Both the position numbers and the translations under genes were made by a program. Below the pieces are notes generated by a model. That model was not told where the DNA came from, ran no database searches, and saw only the letters and a list, made by a program, of their open reading frames with translations. This document shows positions 47,226 through 59,562 of a DNA stretch of 64,000 bases, one piece after another. The stretch covers positions 18,352,501 through 18,416,500 of the forward strand of contig SMMW01000001.1 in NCBI GenBank assembly GCA_004794655.1, in the 5' to 3' direction. The number at the start of each line of letters is the position of its first letter. The stretch's first letter is position 1. The DNA comes from Marisa cornuarietis. Its lineage: Eukaryota; Mollusca; Gastropoda; Architaenioglossa; Ampullariidae.

Positions 47226-49250
47226 CTGGAAGGCAAAGGACAGTTTAAATAGTTATTGCAATCGGTATTGCGCATCGCAGCATGCGGTTTATCGTAGGTC
47301 GAATAGGTATGAAGTAACAACATGTGAACTACTTTTTTGTCTTTTTCGTGAGAAAACTTTGTGACATGATGTGCAGGATGGAGAAAGATATACGATGATG
47401 GTCAACATTCCTGTCACAACCTCAAGTCTCGTTCTGTCTTTACAGAAGTAATTGTTCCTTTTTTCTATCTTAAGGTAAGAAATATTTTTGTCTTCTTTTA
47501 TTGAAACATTTTGCAAAGATATATTTATATTAACGAGCGTTATATTGTGCTGGGCAATTCCAAAGCAATTTCTCTAATTTAGTTGCTATTTACCTTCTTG
47601 TTACACTTGGGTTCCCAATCTTTATATTTGTTTTTTTTCAGCTTGTGGTGCTTCACCTAACCTGAGTGAGGTGGGTGTATTTTATTATTTTTTCCTCATT
47701 CTTCATGCTTGTGTACAGATCTGTATGTGAGGACTTGAAGTGTGTGCATGTGTTTCTGCTCGCTTGCGCGTGCGTGTTTCTGTGTGTTTCTAAGTGAGGG
47801 GGTAAACAAGAATATTTAAAGATGTAAACATTTTCCCCGAGCAATAAAGAGAGAGAAAGGCGTGGCAGTGTTTGATTTCAGCTTTTCATTTCCTGAACAA
47901 ACTAAATTATACTTTTTTTTAATAACAGGAGTTGACATCTATATGGCAAGCGTAAATATTCAGATGGTTGTGGTTTCGTTTTTAAGTGAACTTTATATTT
48001 TATTTTTGCCTTATTTTAGACAAAGCTTCCATGATTATTAAACATTTAAAACTCTTTCACTCAAGCGTTAAGTGTGCGATCTTTACATGTTTTTAGTTAT
48101 TTTCTCGCTCTGCTATAATGTTTATATTTATTTCATTTATCTAACCGTGTAGTACACACAAAAATAATGAATAATAGTTTGATATGTTGAGCGGATTTCC
48201 CTGTGTGAAGGCGACATCAGTGATCTGAGCATGACAGACTACAAATGAACTGGACAGTTATCAATACAACGAAATGACAAACAACAGCAACGATTGACCT
48301 CGTGGAAGACAGGAAAAAAGTTCATGAACGACGAAAAGGAATCTAGAGAACCCTGCTGTATTTTAAAGTTTGTACGCTTTAGCGTTTTTTGTTTGTTTGT
48401 TTGTTTGTTTGTTTTGCGCGTATAGAAGTGGGCAGCGTCAACAACTCACATACAAAGAACTATGTATGTTACACTAATTTATTTATAATATTTACAGTTT
48501 GATGACAGATTAACTAACACTTAGTTCAACATCTAATTATTAAATCTAATCTAATCTTAAAGAAAGAACCCACCTACAGTCTCAGTAAGGCGACCTAAAC
48601 ACCTTTTTAACGGGATTATCAAAACAGCGAAAGCACAAAGGACAGTGTTGGTTTACAAAGTAGATACAAAGAAAGACAGGGGAGTGTGCTCTTGACTTTA
48701 AGACAAAAGAGGGGCGGATACGAAGTTGTTGAGGAACTACTTGCAGTTGTCGTTGCTTTCCTCGTTTGAGTAGATCTTAAACTAATCTTAAACTAGTAGT
48801 CGTAGTTGTTTCCGTAGTTGTTTGCAGACCGTTATCCTCGAGGTCGCTGTGGTGACCGTCGTACATGTACTATAAAGTGTAATGACTGTCGTCCTTGTAG
48901 AGGAGGTTATGGAGACAATCAGCTTACCTATCGATACTTATTTATTTATTCTTTATTTATTTATATTCGCGCTTTCCTCTTTCATATTACTGTAACGGTC
49001 CTTTTTCCTTTTTTTATTTTTGATGTTTAATGGCTGCTGCAGTAGTCTGGTCTAGTCGACGAGTTATCTTTTAAATCGCTGCAGTTCACTGTCATCATCC
49101 ACATTTTAGAGTGCTTAGCCGTTCACTGACTGTATCAGTTCGCCTTCTGGTACCGCACTGCGCATGTGCAGGAAATGACATCAATTGTGTTCATGAGGTC
49201 AAGTGTTACAATGAGGGGGCCTGTGAAAGTGATGTCTCGCTGCCTTACCT
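47226..49250. other. Intergenic between receptors D and E
   Basis: Contains (GTTT)n at about 48388-48413 and a GTNGTN-rich block at 48785-48910. GCGCATGTGC at 49161 is followed by TGACATCA, like the pair at 30.42 kb. No gene seen. Confidence 0.5.
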
Positions 49251-49393
49251 TCCCCAACCCTCTATGGAGTCAGGTACCCATTCCCGTCAGCTGGGTCGAC
49301 TGGGGGAAGTATGCTGCGCTTATCGGGAATTAAACCTGCGCGCTCTCGGTTCGGTCGCCAGCGCTCCAACCACTCGGCAATCCGCTTCCCCAT
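49251..49393 (-). mobile_element. SINE family 2, copy lacking the 3' tail
   Basis: TCTATGGAGTCAGGTACCCA, TTCCCGTCAGCTGGGTCGAC and GAAGTATGCTGCGCTTATCG match the copy at 42309-42536 nearly base for base; box B (TTTAATTCCCGA) and the GGGGAAGCGGATTGCCGAGT head are present, but the TTTACC tail is absent. Confidence 0.82.
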
Positions 49394-51614
49394 CAACACA
49401 ATTATGTATGTGAAAAAAGAGATATACAAATATTACAACCCAGCATATTTATAGCATATTCGCGACCGTCAATCAAAATTGAAAACACTCTTTTTTCCTG
49501 GATTAAACAATGTGTCAATCGAACGCTCAAATGATTTCCATAACTTCGATACAGCTTTTAAGCACTCTTTCCTCACTCCCTTAATCTGCTATCACCACAA
49601 TTTTATAAAAGTGGGGAGGGCAGGTCTCTAGCAAGAGGTCAGGACATGGCCTGAGCGTCCTTTGCATGTAGATTCTATTTACATTAGGGCACTGGTAATT
49701 ACGACAGGGGTTCGAACTTCCCATTCAGAGAATTTCAGTAAAGTCACGTAGTGGTCGAGTAAAGCTGTGGTTATGACCCGCTCGCTGATGACTAATCTCC
49801 CGGTGGTGTTTACAAACAACGGGTAGACGATCCCAGAGGAATGTCACATGGGAAGGCGAGGTTCCTGAAGGGTTGTCCAGATCCTTCTAACACGCGGATA
49901 TTTACGGTTCATTCTAATGTCACCGAAGGTGATATCTCCTGACAAATCATAGACCGAATAAGACCTATTGAAGACTGAGACTGGTGACAACCCAGGTTTA
50001 GAGAGAAGGTGAGCACGTGGCCCCAGGCACACAGGTACACGCCACTCGTGTCGTTCACGCCAGGTGTAAGCTGTTCTGCCAGGGGAGGGAACCTATAAAT
50101 CCGACTTTACCAAATCACGTTTTAATTACACTTATTCCTCACGAGACATCTCCTTCAGTGAAGGTATAATGACTCCATAAATTCCCGTTGTTAAGTAATA
50201 GTAAACGTTCTTGTTTATAAAGCTTACACAAACTTTCATAAATGCATTTAATTAAGATACTCATTACAAAGGTAATGATACAAAAATACTGTACTGTTAG
50301 GGAAAGGAGTTGTAGTATTTTATAAAAGGGAGTAGAAATCAATTACTGCTGTTGCACTTATAGAGTACTGAGTACTTGTTCGTGCAAGCATAGACCCGAA
50401 CAGCACAGGATTGCATGACCAGCCATAAGCAGTCGGACAGGTTTCTTTTTATCTGATCTAATTACAGAAGTCATGTAACATTTAGCGGACTCAATACCTG
50501 GTGCAGGACACAGCAGCGTCGATCTATTGCTCCTGGTGTTAACAGTTTGAAGTAGAACAGGACACATGACTCCATGAACTCTCTTTATTTTCGCGCACCA
50601 GTATGTCTACGAACTAGGTGACTTGTCTATCCTCTGCTGCCTCTGGTAGACGTTGGACGTAGCTAGGCAATGGAAGCAGTTGTTCGTGGCTTTGGTATCT
50701 AGAACCAGCCATGTGTGAAGAGAACTCTGGGGACATGGTTCTAACATCGTCCCGAACCCCAAAACGATGCTACGCCCCTGGACGCATTTCAGGGTACAGG
50801 TCACAAACAGAGACTTTGACAAAGCTGTTGAAGTCAAGTCTCTGGTGCAAGTGTGGAGTCACTATCTCTTTGCGAGGGTCTTGGTATAGACAACTTACCC
50901 AGAGGTGTGCAAGCCCGCTCTGTAATTGAATGCTGAGCCAGCTCTCGATTTACGCAAATCATATTCGTTTTATAAACTAGTGGTGTTTATATTTGGAGAC
51001 GTTCGCTAGCTAAGATTCGTCGTTAATTAGCAATTTAGTTAAAGTAAATTAAGTACTCGTAAATATCGGCGTATAAGTGAAATAGTCGAGAATTTAATTA
51101 GCCAAAGGTAGTGGCTCAAGTATATCTTTGTCCACCTGACTTGCCTAATCCCCCAGGTTCACTTCATTTACCTTGATGAGGCGAGGTTGCACAGGTGAGA
51201 TTCAGAAATCGCACGGGTACACGTCACACGTACACGACGATTGATCTCTCAATGCTTGCCAGTACAGAGATTTTCCAAACTATTTAACAACCTACGGCGA
51301 TATGCTATAAATTTGCTATAACTTCCGAAAATTATTATTTTTTAAATAACTTCAGTTCATAAAAAGATAATAATTTGTACTAACGACCATTTGTGTTTGG
51401 TTCAGAAAGCACAAGCATGTCAAACTTTAAGTTTTCTCTATGGAATAAATGTTTTGCGCCGTCGCAGAAGTCAGTTAGTATGTCTGTTAGTAAGTCCTGA
51501 AGATTTGTGCATCTTGCACTGATTAGACATTCACTGAAACACTTTTCCAAAAACATGCTTCAAAATTTGGCTCCATAATTTCGTATCAAACTATTGACTG
51601 CATACAATTTTGCT
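49394..51614. other. Downstream flank of receptor E, duplicated with that of F
   Basis: No gene. Bases about 49918-50105 align with about 56545-56775 beyond receptor F: GGTGATATCTCCTGACAAAT against GTTGATATTGCCTGACAAAA, CACACAGGTACACGCC against CACACAGGTACCCACC, and TGTTCTGCCAGGGGAGG in both. The E-F duplication therefore carried intergenic DNA. Confidence 0.65.
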
Positions 51615-53267
51615 TTACTTCATTTCATCAGCAGGTAAACAGTTATAAAAAATCATTTTCATCTCCTGACGAAAGCGTGACGACATGACGATGTAGACGA
51701 AAAAGTTGACGGATGAGTTAAGTAAAGTAAAAAGAGCTCGTAACAAATGGATGGCAAGAAAGAGGTTGCACTGGGCGCCATCTGCTCGGAATTCCGGGAC
51801 AGTGAATCGTGTTAAAGATAAGAAAACATTTGGTGAAGTGCACAGTATATAGATGGAGGAGACTGCCACTAGCATCCTCATCAGCATCGCCTGTCCCTTG
51901 AGGTAAGATTTGCCACTGAGAAGTAAAGCAAACAAATTCAAGTGAATAATCACTTTCATTTAAGTAAATATAGATATATTTCATTGAAAACTCAAATACT
52001 TTAGAGATATTAAAAAAGAGTTTTTAGCTACCTTTTTAGAGTGATCTGTGATAAGGGAGGGGGGACAAAATGCTCAGTACATTTTTCACTCGAGTAAGCG
52101 CATTTACAAAATATGATTTACATTTGTCGCTCTTGACCTGTCTAATACTGTCAAAACTAAATCGTTAATCTTTCCAATTTTATTTTCAAAATACTTCTAA
52201 GGATTCAAGGGTTCTTTCTTTTTTATGACTATGTCTCAGTGCAATGATTTTTTTTCATTAAAATTAATTCTATGCAATCCAATAGTTACAAGAACCAATA
52301 AAATAAAATTTGAGAAAAAGATTTGTACTTTCAGAGATCAGTGGTTAAATATTTTCACTTATTTTGATAAAGCGAACTTAATTGACAGCCTCCACTATTT
52401 AAAGGCCTAACCGAACTCTGACTGTGACAAACATTATTTTGACCAACCTGACTGTTGACTTTCTCCAGGATAAAGCGTAGTGTAACTGAACCACAGTGAT
52501 AACTGTCGCTATAACAACAACGATGAAACAAAGAAACGAAATGACCGATAAAACGATGTTCTCGATGATTCTGAAAATGTCGTGACTAAGATAAAGCTCA
52601 GTGTTTCTAATACCGACAATATTTTCTCCAGTCACCTGATCCTTGACATAATTGATCTTCTCTTTGATAGCATACACACTACACAGCCCGTGTATCAGTA
52701 AGAATGTCAGGGTGAGAATGATGGCCATGGTCTTTGTACTGATGAGTGTCGCGGCCTTCATGGGAAACATAACACACACGCACCGCTCTACGGCGATGAT
52801 CATCGTCACACAGCCAGACAAGTAAAAGAAACCATAAGTAATATTGAAAGAGTGAATGAGTAAAGTCCATCTCCAGAACAGTCCCTGACCAGGCAGAACC
52901 ATTTGTATGAAACAATACAAAGCTGATATGAATTGACCTGTGAGGTACATAAAGTCAACGAAGGCGAGACAGAAGAGACAGAGGTTCATCCGGTCTCGAA
53001 GTCCCTGACGATAAAACACGATCATAGAGATGAAGCCAGTTGGTGCTCCGATAAAGAAACAAGATGGCACAAACCCGGATACTATCGTCCTGTCGATGTT
53101 CATGTAAATTTCGTAACTCAGAACACTATCGGGATGATTCCGACAGCTGTATCCCAGTAAACCGCCATCTGTTACAGACGTGTTGAGGATAACAGACAGG
53201 TTAGTGAACATAGTGGTCGTCACATCCATGTCCACATACGTGTTAAGCTAAGACCACATATTTATAG
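51615..53267 (-). CDS. Chemosensory-type rhodopsin-like GPCR, gene E
   Basis: Coding exons 53229-52448 and 51915-51615 give 360 residues if started at MDVTTTMFTN. The family's usual start lies 30 bases upstream (ATGTGGTCTTAG), but a TAG follows two codons later, so the start has moved downstream and the N-terminus is shorter. Cys29 (YSCRNHP), GAPTGF in TM1 (Asn1.50 lost), LAFVD, ERC, TM6 SSIYILCTSPNVFL, GAQC, TM7 NSSVNFFVYI. The donor is GTTGGT, weaker than GTAAGT or GTAGGT in the others; unspliced, the frame runs 15 more codons to a stop. The acceptor (TCTCAG) is normal. Closely related to the broken copy G, with which it shares upstream DNA. Probably functional, but with two signs of weakening. 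Confidence 0.85.
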
Positions 53268-53922
53268 CTGAAGTGACATCTTCGTGAAAGGAAGAATAAA
53301 TCTGTTATTTCTGATGTGGGATATTCGAGAAGAAAAGATAATTATAGCATGGTACAATTTCCATCTTCCTGTCTTTCTCTGCAGTCTACCTGCCGTAGAG
53401 TCTGATCGACTTTTATACGCTGTACAAAAGCAAAAGGTAAGGTAGAGCATATTTATGGCCTTTGCTTGTGTATCTTGACTGGGTGTGTTCGATATAGACC
53501 ATTTGTTTACATGTGTGTTTGTTGCAGTGAACACACACTCCGAAAGAGATGTGATATTTGGTGATAAAAAAAACTCTAAACAAAAACTAAACCTGCCCTT
53601 GTTATAATGAAACCAAATCATTTTACTGCATAATAAAAAACTTAAAACAAAATTCATTTTACACTGATATTTTTGCATTTCCCTAAATTACTTTCTACAG
53701 TGTTAAGCCCTAAAAAGAAATTCAAAGAAACGAATTGCTGCCATGTTGATTCTATGACAATGTTTACTACATGATTACAAATTTCTTCACGAGCATGAGC
53801 TGACAACCATTACTACCTTGCTTCTTTCAAATCTGTACTTTTTTAATGAAGAAATAACAACAAGAACAGTAAATGATTTTTTCCAGTTTTGGGGATGCTG
53901 GTGGTGGTGGTGTGCGTGTGTG

Positions 53923-53924
<2 letters not shown>

Positions 53925-53975
<51 letters not shown>
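53925..53975. repeat. (GT)n microsatellite, first of a pair
   Basis: About 24 GT units, with GTGCGTGTGTGCATGTG at its left edge. Confidence 0.95.
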
Positions 53976-53984
<9 letters not shown>

Positions 53985-54194
53985 GATCATGAATTTTTTT
54001 TTATTTGTATGATGTTAGCTATAACGTGCGCGTAAAGTATATAGACAGACACTTAAGTGAACATTTTTTTTTCAGAGCAAGAACAGAGGTATGGTGCCAA
54101 TATCTGTATTGCTATTTTCTGGAAAATTATTTAGGTACGATAAACAAAGCTTATTACAAAATGTCTAGTGAGATAGATACAATGTGTGTGTTTA

Positions 54195-54198
<4 letters not shown>

Positions 54199-54248
<50 letters not shown>
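54199..54248. repeat. (GT)n microsatellite, second of a pair
   Basis: About 25 GT units, followed by GATTCTAGAAAGAAGTAATT, which at G follows the only tract present. Confidence 0.95.
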
Positions 54249-54249
<1 letters not shown>

Positions 54250-55530
54250 TTCTAGAAAGAAGTAATTGATTTTGTAACAATATTAGTACCTGAGTTTGAA
54301 TCTCTAGAAGGCCGGCTTTAACCATTGAGTGGAATCTATTAGGTAAACCCACCGACAAGAGTAAGATTTTTAATTTAATAATAAAGTCATTTTTCGAACT
54401 TTTCCTTCATTCATTCTTTGATCTATCATTTGTGTCCTTGCTTTTGAGCTCGTACTGGTCGTCGATTCGGAGGAGAAGGGGGAAAATGTCAGGGACTTAG
54501 CTGACGACAGTGATGACAGCACACAGGTATGTTCTCAGCGACAGTAAGAAAGTCCAGCTCTGTACACTCAGTCGGCTCCTTTGATGTTTTTCGGACATTT
54601 CTTTGCTTGTTCACCACGCAATTAGCCTCCCTCCATCGTCTTGCATGTATATCGAAACTGCCGTTTGATGAAAGTCGGATTAAGGGATGAAAGCAGAAGA
54701 CACATACATATACACACATACACGCGTTCTTTCAACAAAACATAAAGCAATTTCCTAAAGTCCGTACACACTTGTGTAATCTCGATGAGCCTCACACATG
54801 TTGCAAAACAACGCACATGTATTACACTGAGCTCTAGGGTTCACTTCTGCCTGAAATACAAGAAGCTACAAACACATTGTATAGCAGCAAGTGAACACCA
54901 AGGCTATGGTACATACATGACATGTCATAAAACATGTGAAGTAACATACGGGTTATTTACCCACACAAGGTCCCTCTCGACAGTCAAATGCAAGGGTCAA
55001 CTAATTATCAATTGTTTAATGTGCGCAGAGTACTAGCACGTGGTCAGGACTCATCCGGGACTTAAGATGAGCACGACAAAAAAATTTAGCTACTTGATGA
55101 CACTAATAGGTCAGGGGTTAGGCCTGAATGTTCATGTCAAGTGACAATGCACATAATTAAGTCTCTCGTGTCAATAATGAGGTCAAAAACCTATCAGGAG
55201 GTTTTATGTTTTGATTCAGAGGTACACACATACATGTGTGACTGTCACGTCGGTTTTTTCCCTGAATACTGTACTCAGGTTGTCTTTAGAAACAAAATGA
55301 CATAAATTTCACACCAATCTCAAACTTCTGCAATATCTTAATTAAACACCCAAATTAAGTCAATAGCATCAACAAATATACTAACTGTAAGCACCCTTCC
55401 TGTACTCACTCCTATAACTACAATATTATGAAAAAGGGGTCAGGTCAGGAGGTCCTGACTGGGTCTTAGCTTACTCTGCATGTAGAGTTTACTGACTTCT
55501 ACTGACAATAGGACACGGAGAATTACATGG

Positions 55531-55729
55531 TTTTTTGTTGTTTTTTTTTTGATTGGTGTTTTACGCAGAGCCAACAACTAAGGCTATATCACGGCAAGGC
55601 AGCCAGCCCTGTAAACAGATGCCACATGCAGAGAAAGAACAGCGTGCCCGAGACGAGAACTGAACCCAGGACAGCCAACCTTCACCGTATTGGTGACAGG
55701 CGCTAACCGTTGCGCCACTGGACCGCCGT
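55531..55729 (-). mobile_element. tRNA-derived SINE, family 1, full-length with TSD and poly(A)
   Basis: On the minus strand it starts CGGCGGTCCAGTGGCGCAAC with box A, then box B in CTGGGTTCAGTTCTCGTCTC, then a body GGCTGGCTGCCTTGCCGTGA and GTAAAACACCAATC, ending in an A-rich tail (55531-55550). Direct repeats GAATTACATGG (55520-55530) and GAATTACTTGG (55730-55740) flank it. Best copy of the family in the window. Confidence 0.9.
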
Positions 55730-55740
55730 GAATTACTTGG

Positions 55741-57448
55741 GTTAAAAATTCCCCTTCAGAAGATGTTGAAGTAGTAAGGTAGCGAGATGTCGGAGTAAAT
55801 GTTTATGGCGTACTCGTTAATTTGTGATGAAAGCGAGGCTCCCGTAGGATTTTCAGGGTTTTTCTCATGCGCCAGATATTAATAGTGTCACGGGTACATG
55901 CGCGCACCCTGCTGATCCACGCATGCATCATGACATTCACTGTTCTTATTCTCAACACAAAAAGTTCCGTCTTTACGGGGCCTGTCTATTGTAATATATA
56001 GACATTTATACTACCTAACTCTCAACAACTCGTTCTCCTCAAATTCAAGATCATGATTTCTGCTAATGATTACAGAAGGGACGAAGCTTTTGGCACTGAT
56101 CACAAAAAAGGTTTGATACCTCTTAACATTGTCATGAGTTGAAGTAAGTCTTATTTAATCTACCACCTCCGAGGAATTAGCACCTTAACTCGAAAGGAAA
56201 GGTTAGCTCTCGGACCAGCAGTTTCAGTCGTTGAGTGAAGTTACGGTCTGTTTAGTAAACATCGTTATAGAATTTCTTTTGTACAGAAAAATATACTTCA
56301 GTCATCAATCATTAATCTACCAAAGAATCTTCACACCGACTTCCGTCCCTGTAACCAGGGAAGTAAAAAGCTGGTCACCCTTTGACAATCTTCTTGATTC
56401 ATTCCCATAACCTTCCAGAAACTCTTTTCTTTTTCACTCACTTTTCGTGCACGAGCAGCACAGGGTGTGCACAAGCCTAACGCACTCACGCGGACACTTC
56501 GCCCCACTATTAAATCCTGACTTTTTAATACAGTGCACTCTATGGAGTTACTGAAGTTGATATTGCCTGACAAAATAGAGGCTCAGCACAGGACCTAATG
56601 ATAACCGGAACAGTTGATAAACACAACTTTGTCGAATCTGAACAGGGGTGAACAATTTGATCCATTTTTAGAACCACACAGGTACCCACCCCTTAGAGTC
56701 ATTAACGTGTGTCCTAAGATGTTCTGCCAGGGGAGGAAATCTGGAAGTCTAGCATTACGATTGAGAATAGTGTTCTTCGATGTTTTAATTAAATTCGTCC
56801 CGGATGAGTCATGAACTCAGTATTAGTGTAAAGCTACATACTGTGCAGCGTAAAGTCACAAACGTTTCTATTACGAACTAATATTAACTTTTTCACAATG
56901 TGTCAATTAACGAAAATGTCCTTAAAGTTAACACAACTTTGTAAAGTGGACATTCTCTAAGTAATGACACGACAAACCTTTACCTGAATTAGACCTCAGT
57001 ACAAAGATCGAAAAGAATACATAGTCATACATAGTCATTTATCTCGAGAATGTTTAAACCCGTTGTATCCGCTTATGGTAGCACACATTCTAGTTTTCGT
57101 TATTTTAACAACATATAACATGCCAAGCTTTGTTTTACAAGATCTGGTTCGTGACTCCACAGGTGTTGATTACAGCTGCCGGTGCCATTTTTCCTGTTGT
57201 TGTCTTTGCTCTTGGTGTCTACGAAGCCTGCCAAGACCACAGTGTGGGTGTACTGTTCTGGTTACCAGATCCCTTATGTTGCCCTAGTCTAGACTACTAC
57301 TTACTTTTAGGGAATCCCAGACACTTAATCCCCAGACACTTAATCATAAAAATTAGCAGTACACCTTTCTAGGAAGACAGCAGCTTTTAGACATCTTTAT
57401 TTGTGTTACTTGGGGCTGCTGCATTATATTCACCGAAATCAATTTTTT
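55741..57448. other. Downstream flank of receptor F
   Basis: Holds the segment homologous to the flank of E (about 56545-56775). No gene; short frames at 57060-57370 show no domain. Confidence 0.55.
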
Positions 57449-59245
57449 TTATTTACCTTTCCTAAAGGGTGAGCAGATGGAAAAAATAATGTTAAACTCT
57501 TGACGAAAGCGTGACGACATGGTGATGTAGACAAAAAAGTTGATAGACGAGTTAAGTAAAGTGATAAGTCTGTTTACTGCATGGGTGGCAAAAAACAGGT
57601 TGCACTGGACGCCGTCTGCTCGGAATTCTGGGACAGTGAATCGTGCCAAAGACAGGACGACATTCGGAGCCGTGCACAGTAGATAGATGGAGGACACTGC
57701 CACTAGCATCCTCATCAGCATCGCCTGTCCTTTTAAGTGAATGTTGCCACTAGGATAAAGAGTAAAGAAAACCAGTCTGTGACTAACAGATGCCTTTAGA
57801 CTAATTAACAACTTTTAAAGATATTCAGTTTAATAGTCACGAAGTTAAGTCATATTTAAATCAGTTTCTTAAGATTATTTTGGGGCAAGGGAGCGTGGGA
57901 AATTCCTGTTTATTTAACACTGTGCAGTGTAAGTAAAATACAGAATGAATACACACCCGTTTGATCTTGTGTCACTAATACGGTCGTGCCCTTTTGGTTA
58001 AGTCTGTTGCGATGCATTTTCGTGTATGAATGGTAGTTAATGCTCCGCGAGAATGGCTTAGTGTGTATGTGAAGAAAATAACTTAGTGTTCAGTAGAGAG
58101 TGTATACGAGTGAGACGATTGTACCCGAAGTCGATGAAAAGTTCTAGGAGACGGGAATCACTATGTTCTCACTAAATCGTAGGAACGATAATGAACTTTT
58201 GGGGCCTTTGGGGGAATCGGCCGTCAAACGTGTGACATGTGGTTCAATGTGGTTCCTAACCTCGTCTTATCAAACGTCCTCCATCGGGGGTGCGGGGTGG
58301 GGAGGAATTTGTTTGATGTGTGTAAGGTGATTCTGCCTGACTGTCCATCTAACCCTAACGGATAGTGGGAGAAATATTTTTCGCCAAAGTCATTTGTCTA
58401 TAAAATATACAGAACGCTTTACTGATGGGCATCAGCGACCTACCTGGCTGTTGACTTCCTCCAAGATATTGCATGACGTAACTGAACCACAGTGATGATT
58501 GTGGCTATAGAGACGATGGTGAAACACAGAAAAGAAATGACTGATAAAACGATGTCCTCAATGATTCTGAAGATGTCGTGACTACGATAAAGTTCGGTAT
58601 TTGTCAAACTTACAATATTTTCCCCAGTCACTTGATCCTTGACGTAAATTATCTTCTCTTTGAAAGCATACACACTACACAGCCCGTGTATTAGTAAGAA
58701 TGTCATGGTAAGAATGATGGCCATCGTCTTTGTACTGATGAGTGTGGCGGCCTTCATGGGAAACATGACACACACGCACCGCTCTACGGCGATGATCATC
58801 GTCAGACACCCGGACAAGTATAAAGATGCATAAATAACATTGAAAGAGTGAATGAGTAAAGTCCATCTCCAAAACAGTCCTTGACTAGGCAGAACCATTT
58901 GTATGAAGCAATACAAATTCGAAATAAACACAAATAAGACGTATATAAAGTCAACGAAGGCGAGACAGAAGAGACAGAGGTTCATCCGGTCTCGCAGTCC
59001 CTGACGATAAAACACGATCATAGTGACGATGCTAGCGGGTGCTCCGATACAGAAATAAGACGGCACAAACTCGCATTGTATAGTCCTGTCGATTTTCATG
59101 AAGCTATCAAGACTCAGAATACTTTTTGGATGATTTCGACAATTGTATCCTAGTGGACCCCGATCTGTGACAGACAGGTTGGTCAACATTGTGGTCGACA
59201 CAACCTTCTCAACAGACGTGTTAAGTAAGGACGACATATTGATAT
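57449..59245 (-). CDS. Chemosensory-type rhodopsin-like GPCR, gene F
   Basis: Coding exons 59237-58444 and 57749-57449 give 364 residues; donor GTAGGT, acceptor TCCTAG, junction AG|T. MSSLLNTSV matches the family start and a good acceptor (TGTTATTTCAG) ends seven bases before it; the longer in-frame upstream extension would be intron. Cys33 (YNCRNHP), TM1 GAPASI (Asn1.50 lost, as in E and G), TM2 LAFVD, VLPSQGLFWRWTLLIHSFN before TM3, ERC, TM6 SSIYLLCTAPNVVL, ECL3 GVQC, TM7 NSSINFFVYITMSSRFR, short basic tail. Nearest relative is E. Cell-surface receptor, ligand unknown. Confidence 0.9.
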
Positions 59246-59502
59246 CTGAAATAACATGAAACATCTTTTGACGGTGGAAGCGGTCTGTTATATCTTTACA
59301 TTGTAATGTGGTATACACAGGAAGTAAAGATAATTGTATCACAGTATAATCACAGGCTTCCTGTAGTCCACTGTCCTCTAGCGTTTTTACAGTTTAGTCG
59401 CTTCTTATATTCTGTACACACGCGAGGCCTATGAACATCTGTTTAAAAGCTTTTTTTGTTTATTTTGACTGTGAGTGCTTTATGTCGAGCATTGAATCTC
59501 TG

Positions 59503-59562
<60 letters not shown>

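Larger units (their letters stand above)
53268..55530. other. Upstream flank of receptor E, shared with G and partly F
   Basis: About 53270-54840 matches 62730-64000 (upstream of G) nearly throughout, including a purine/GT block, CTCGTACTGGTCGTCGATTC (54449-54468) and GACGACAGTGATGACAGCAC (54503-54522). The two middle markers also occur upstream of F (60158-60230). Two (GT)n tracts, 53925-53975 and 54199-54248, lie about 225 bases apart. The promoter and leader exon of gene E must be here. No coding gene seen. Confidence 0.6.

Noticed and set aside
46394..47323. Upstream in-frame start of gene D giving 38 more residues
   Set aside because: Paralogue alignment and the acceptor at 47226 place the start at 47209; the same reasoning removes the longer starts of B and F.
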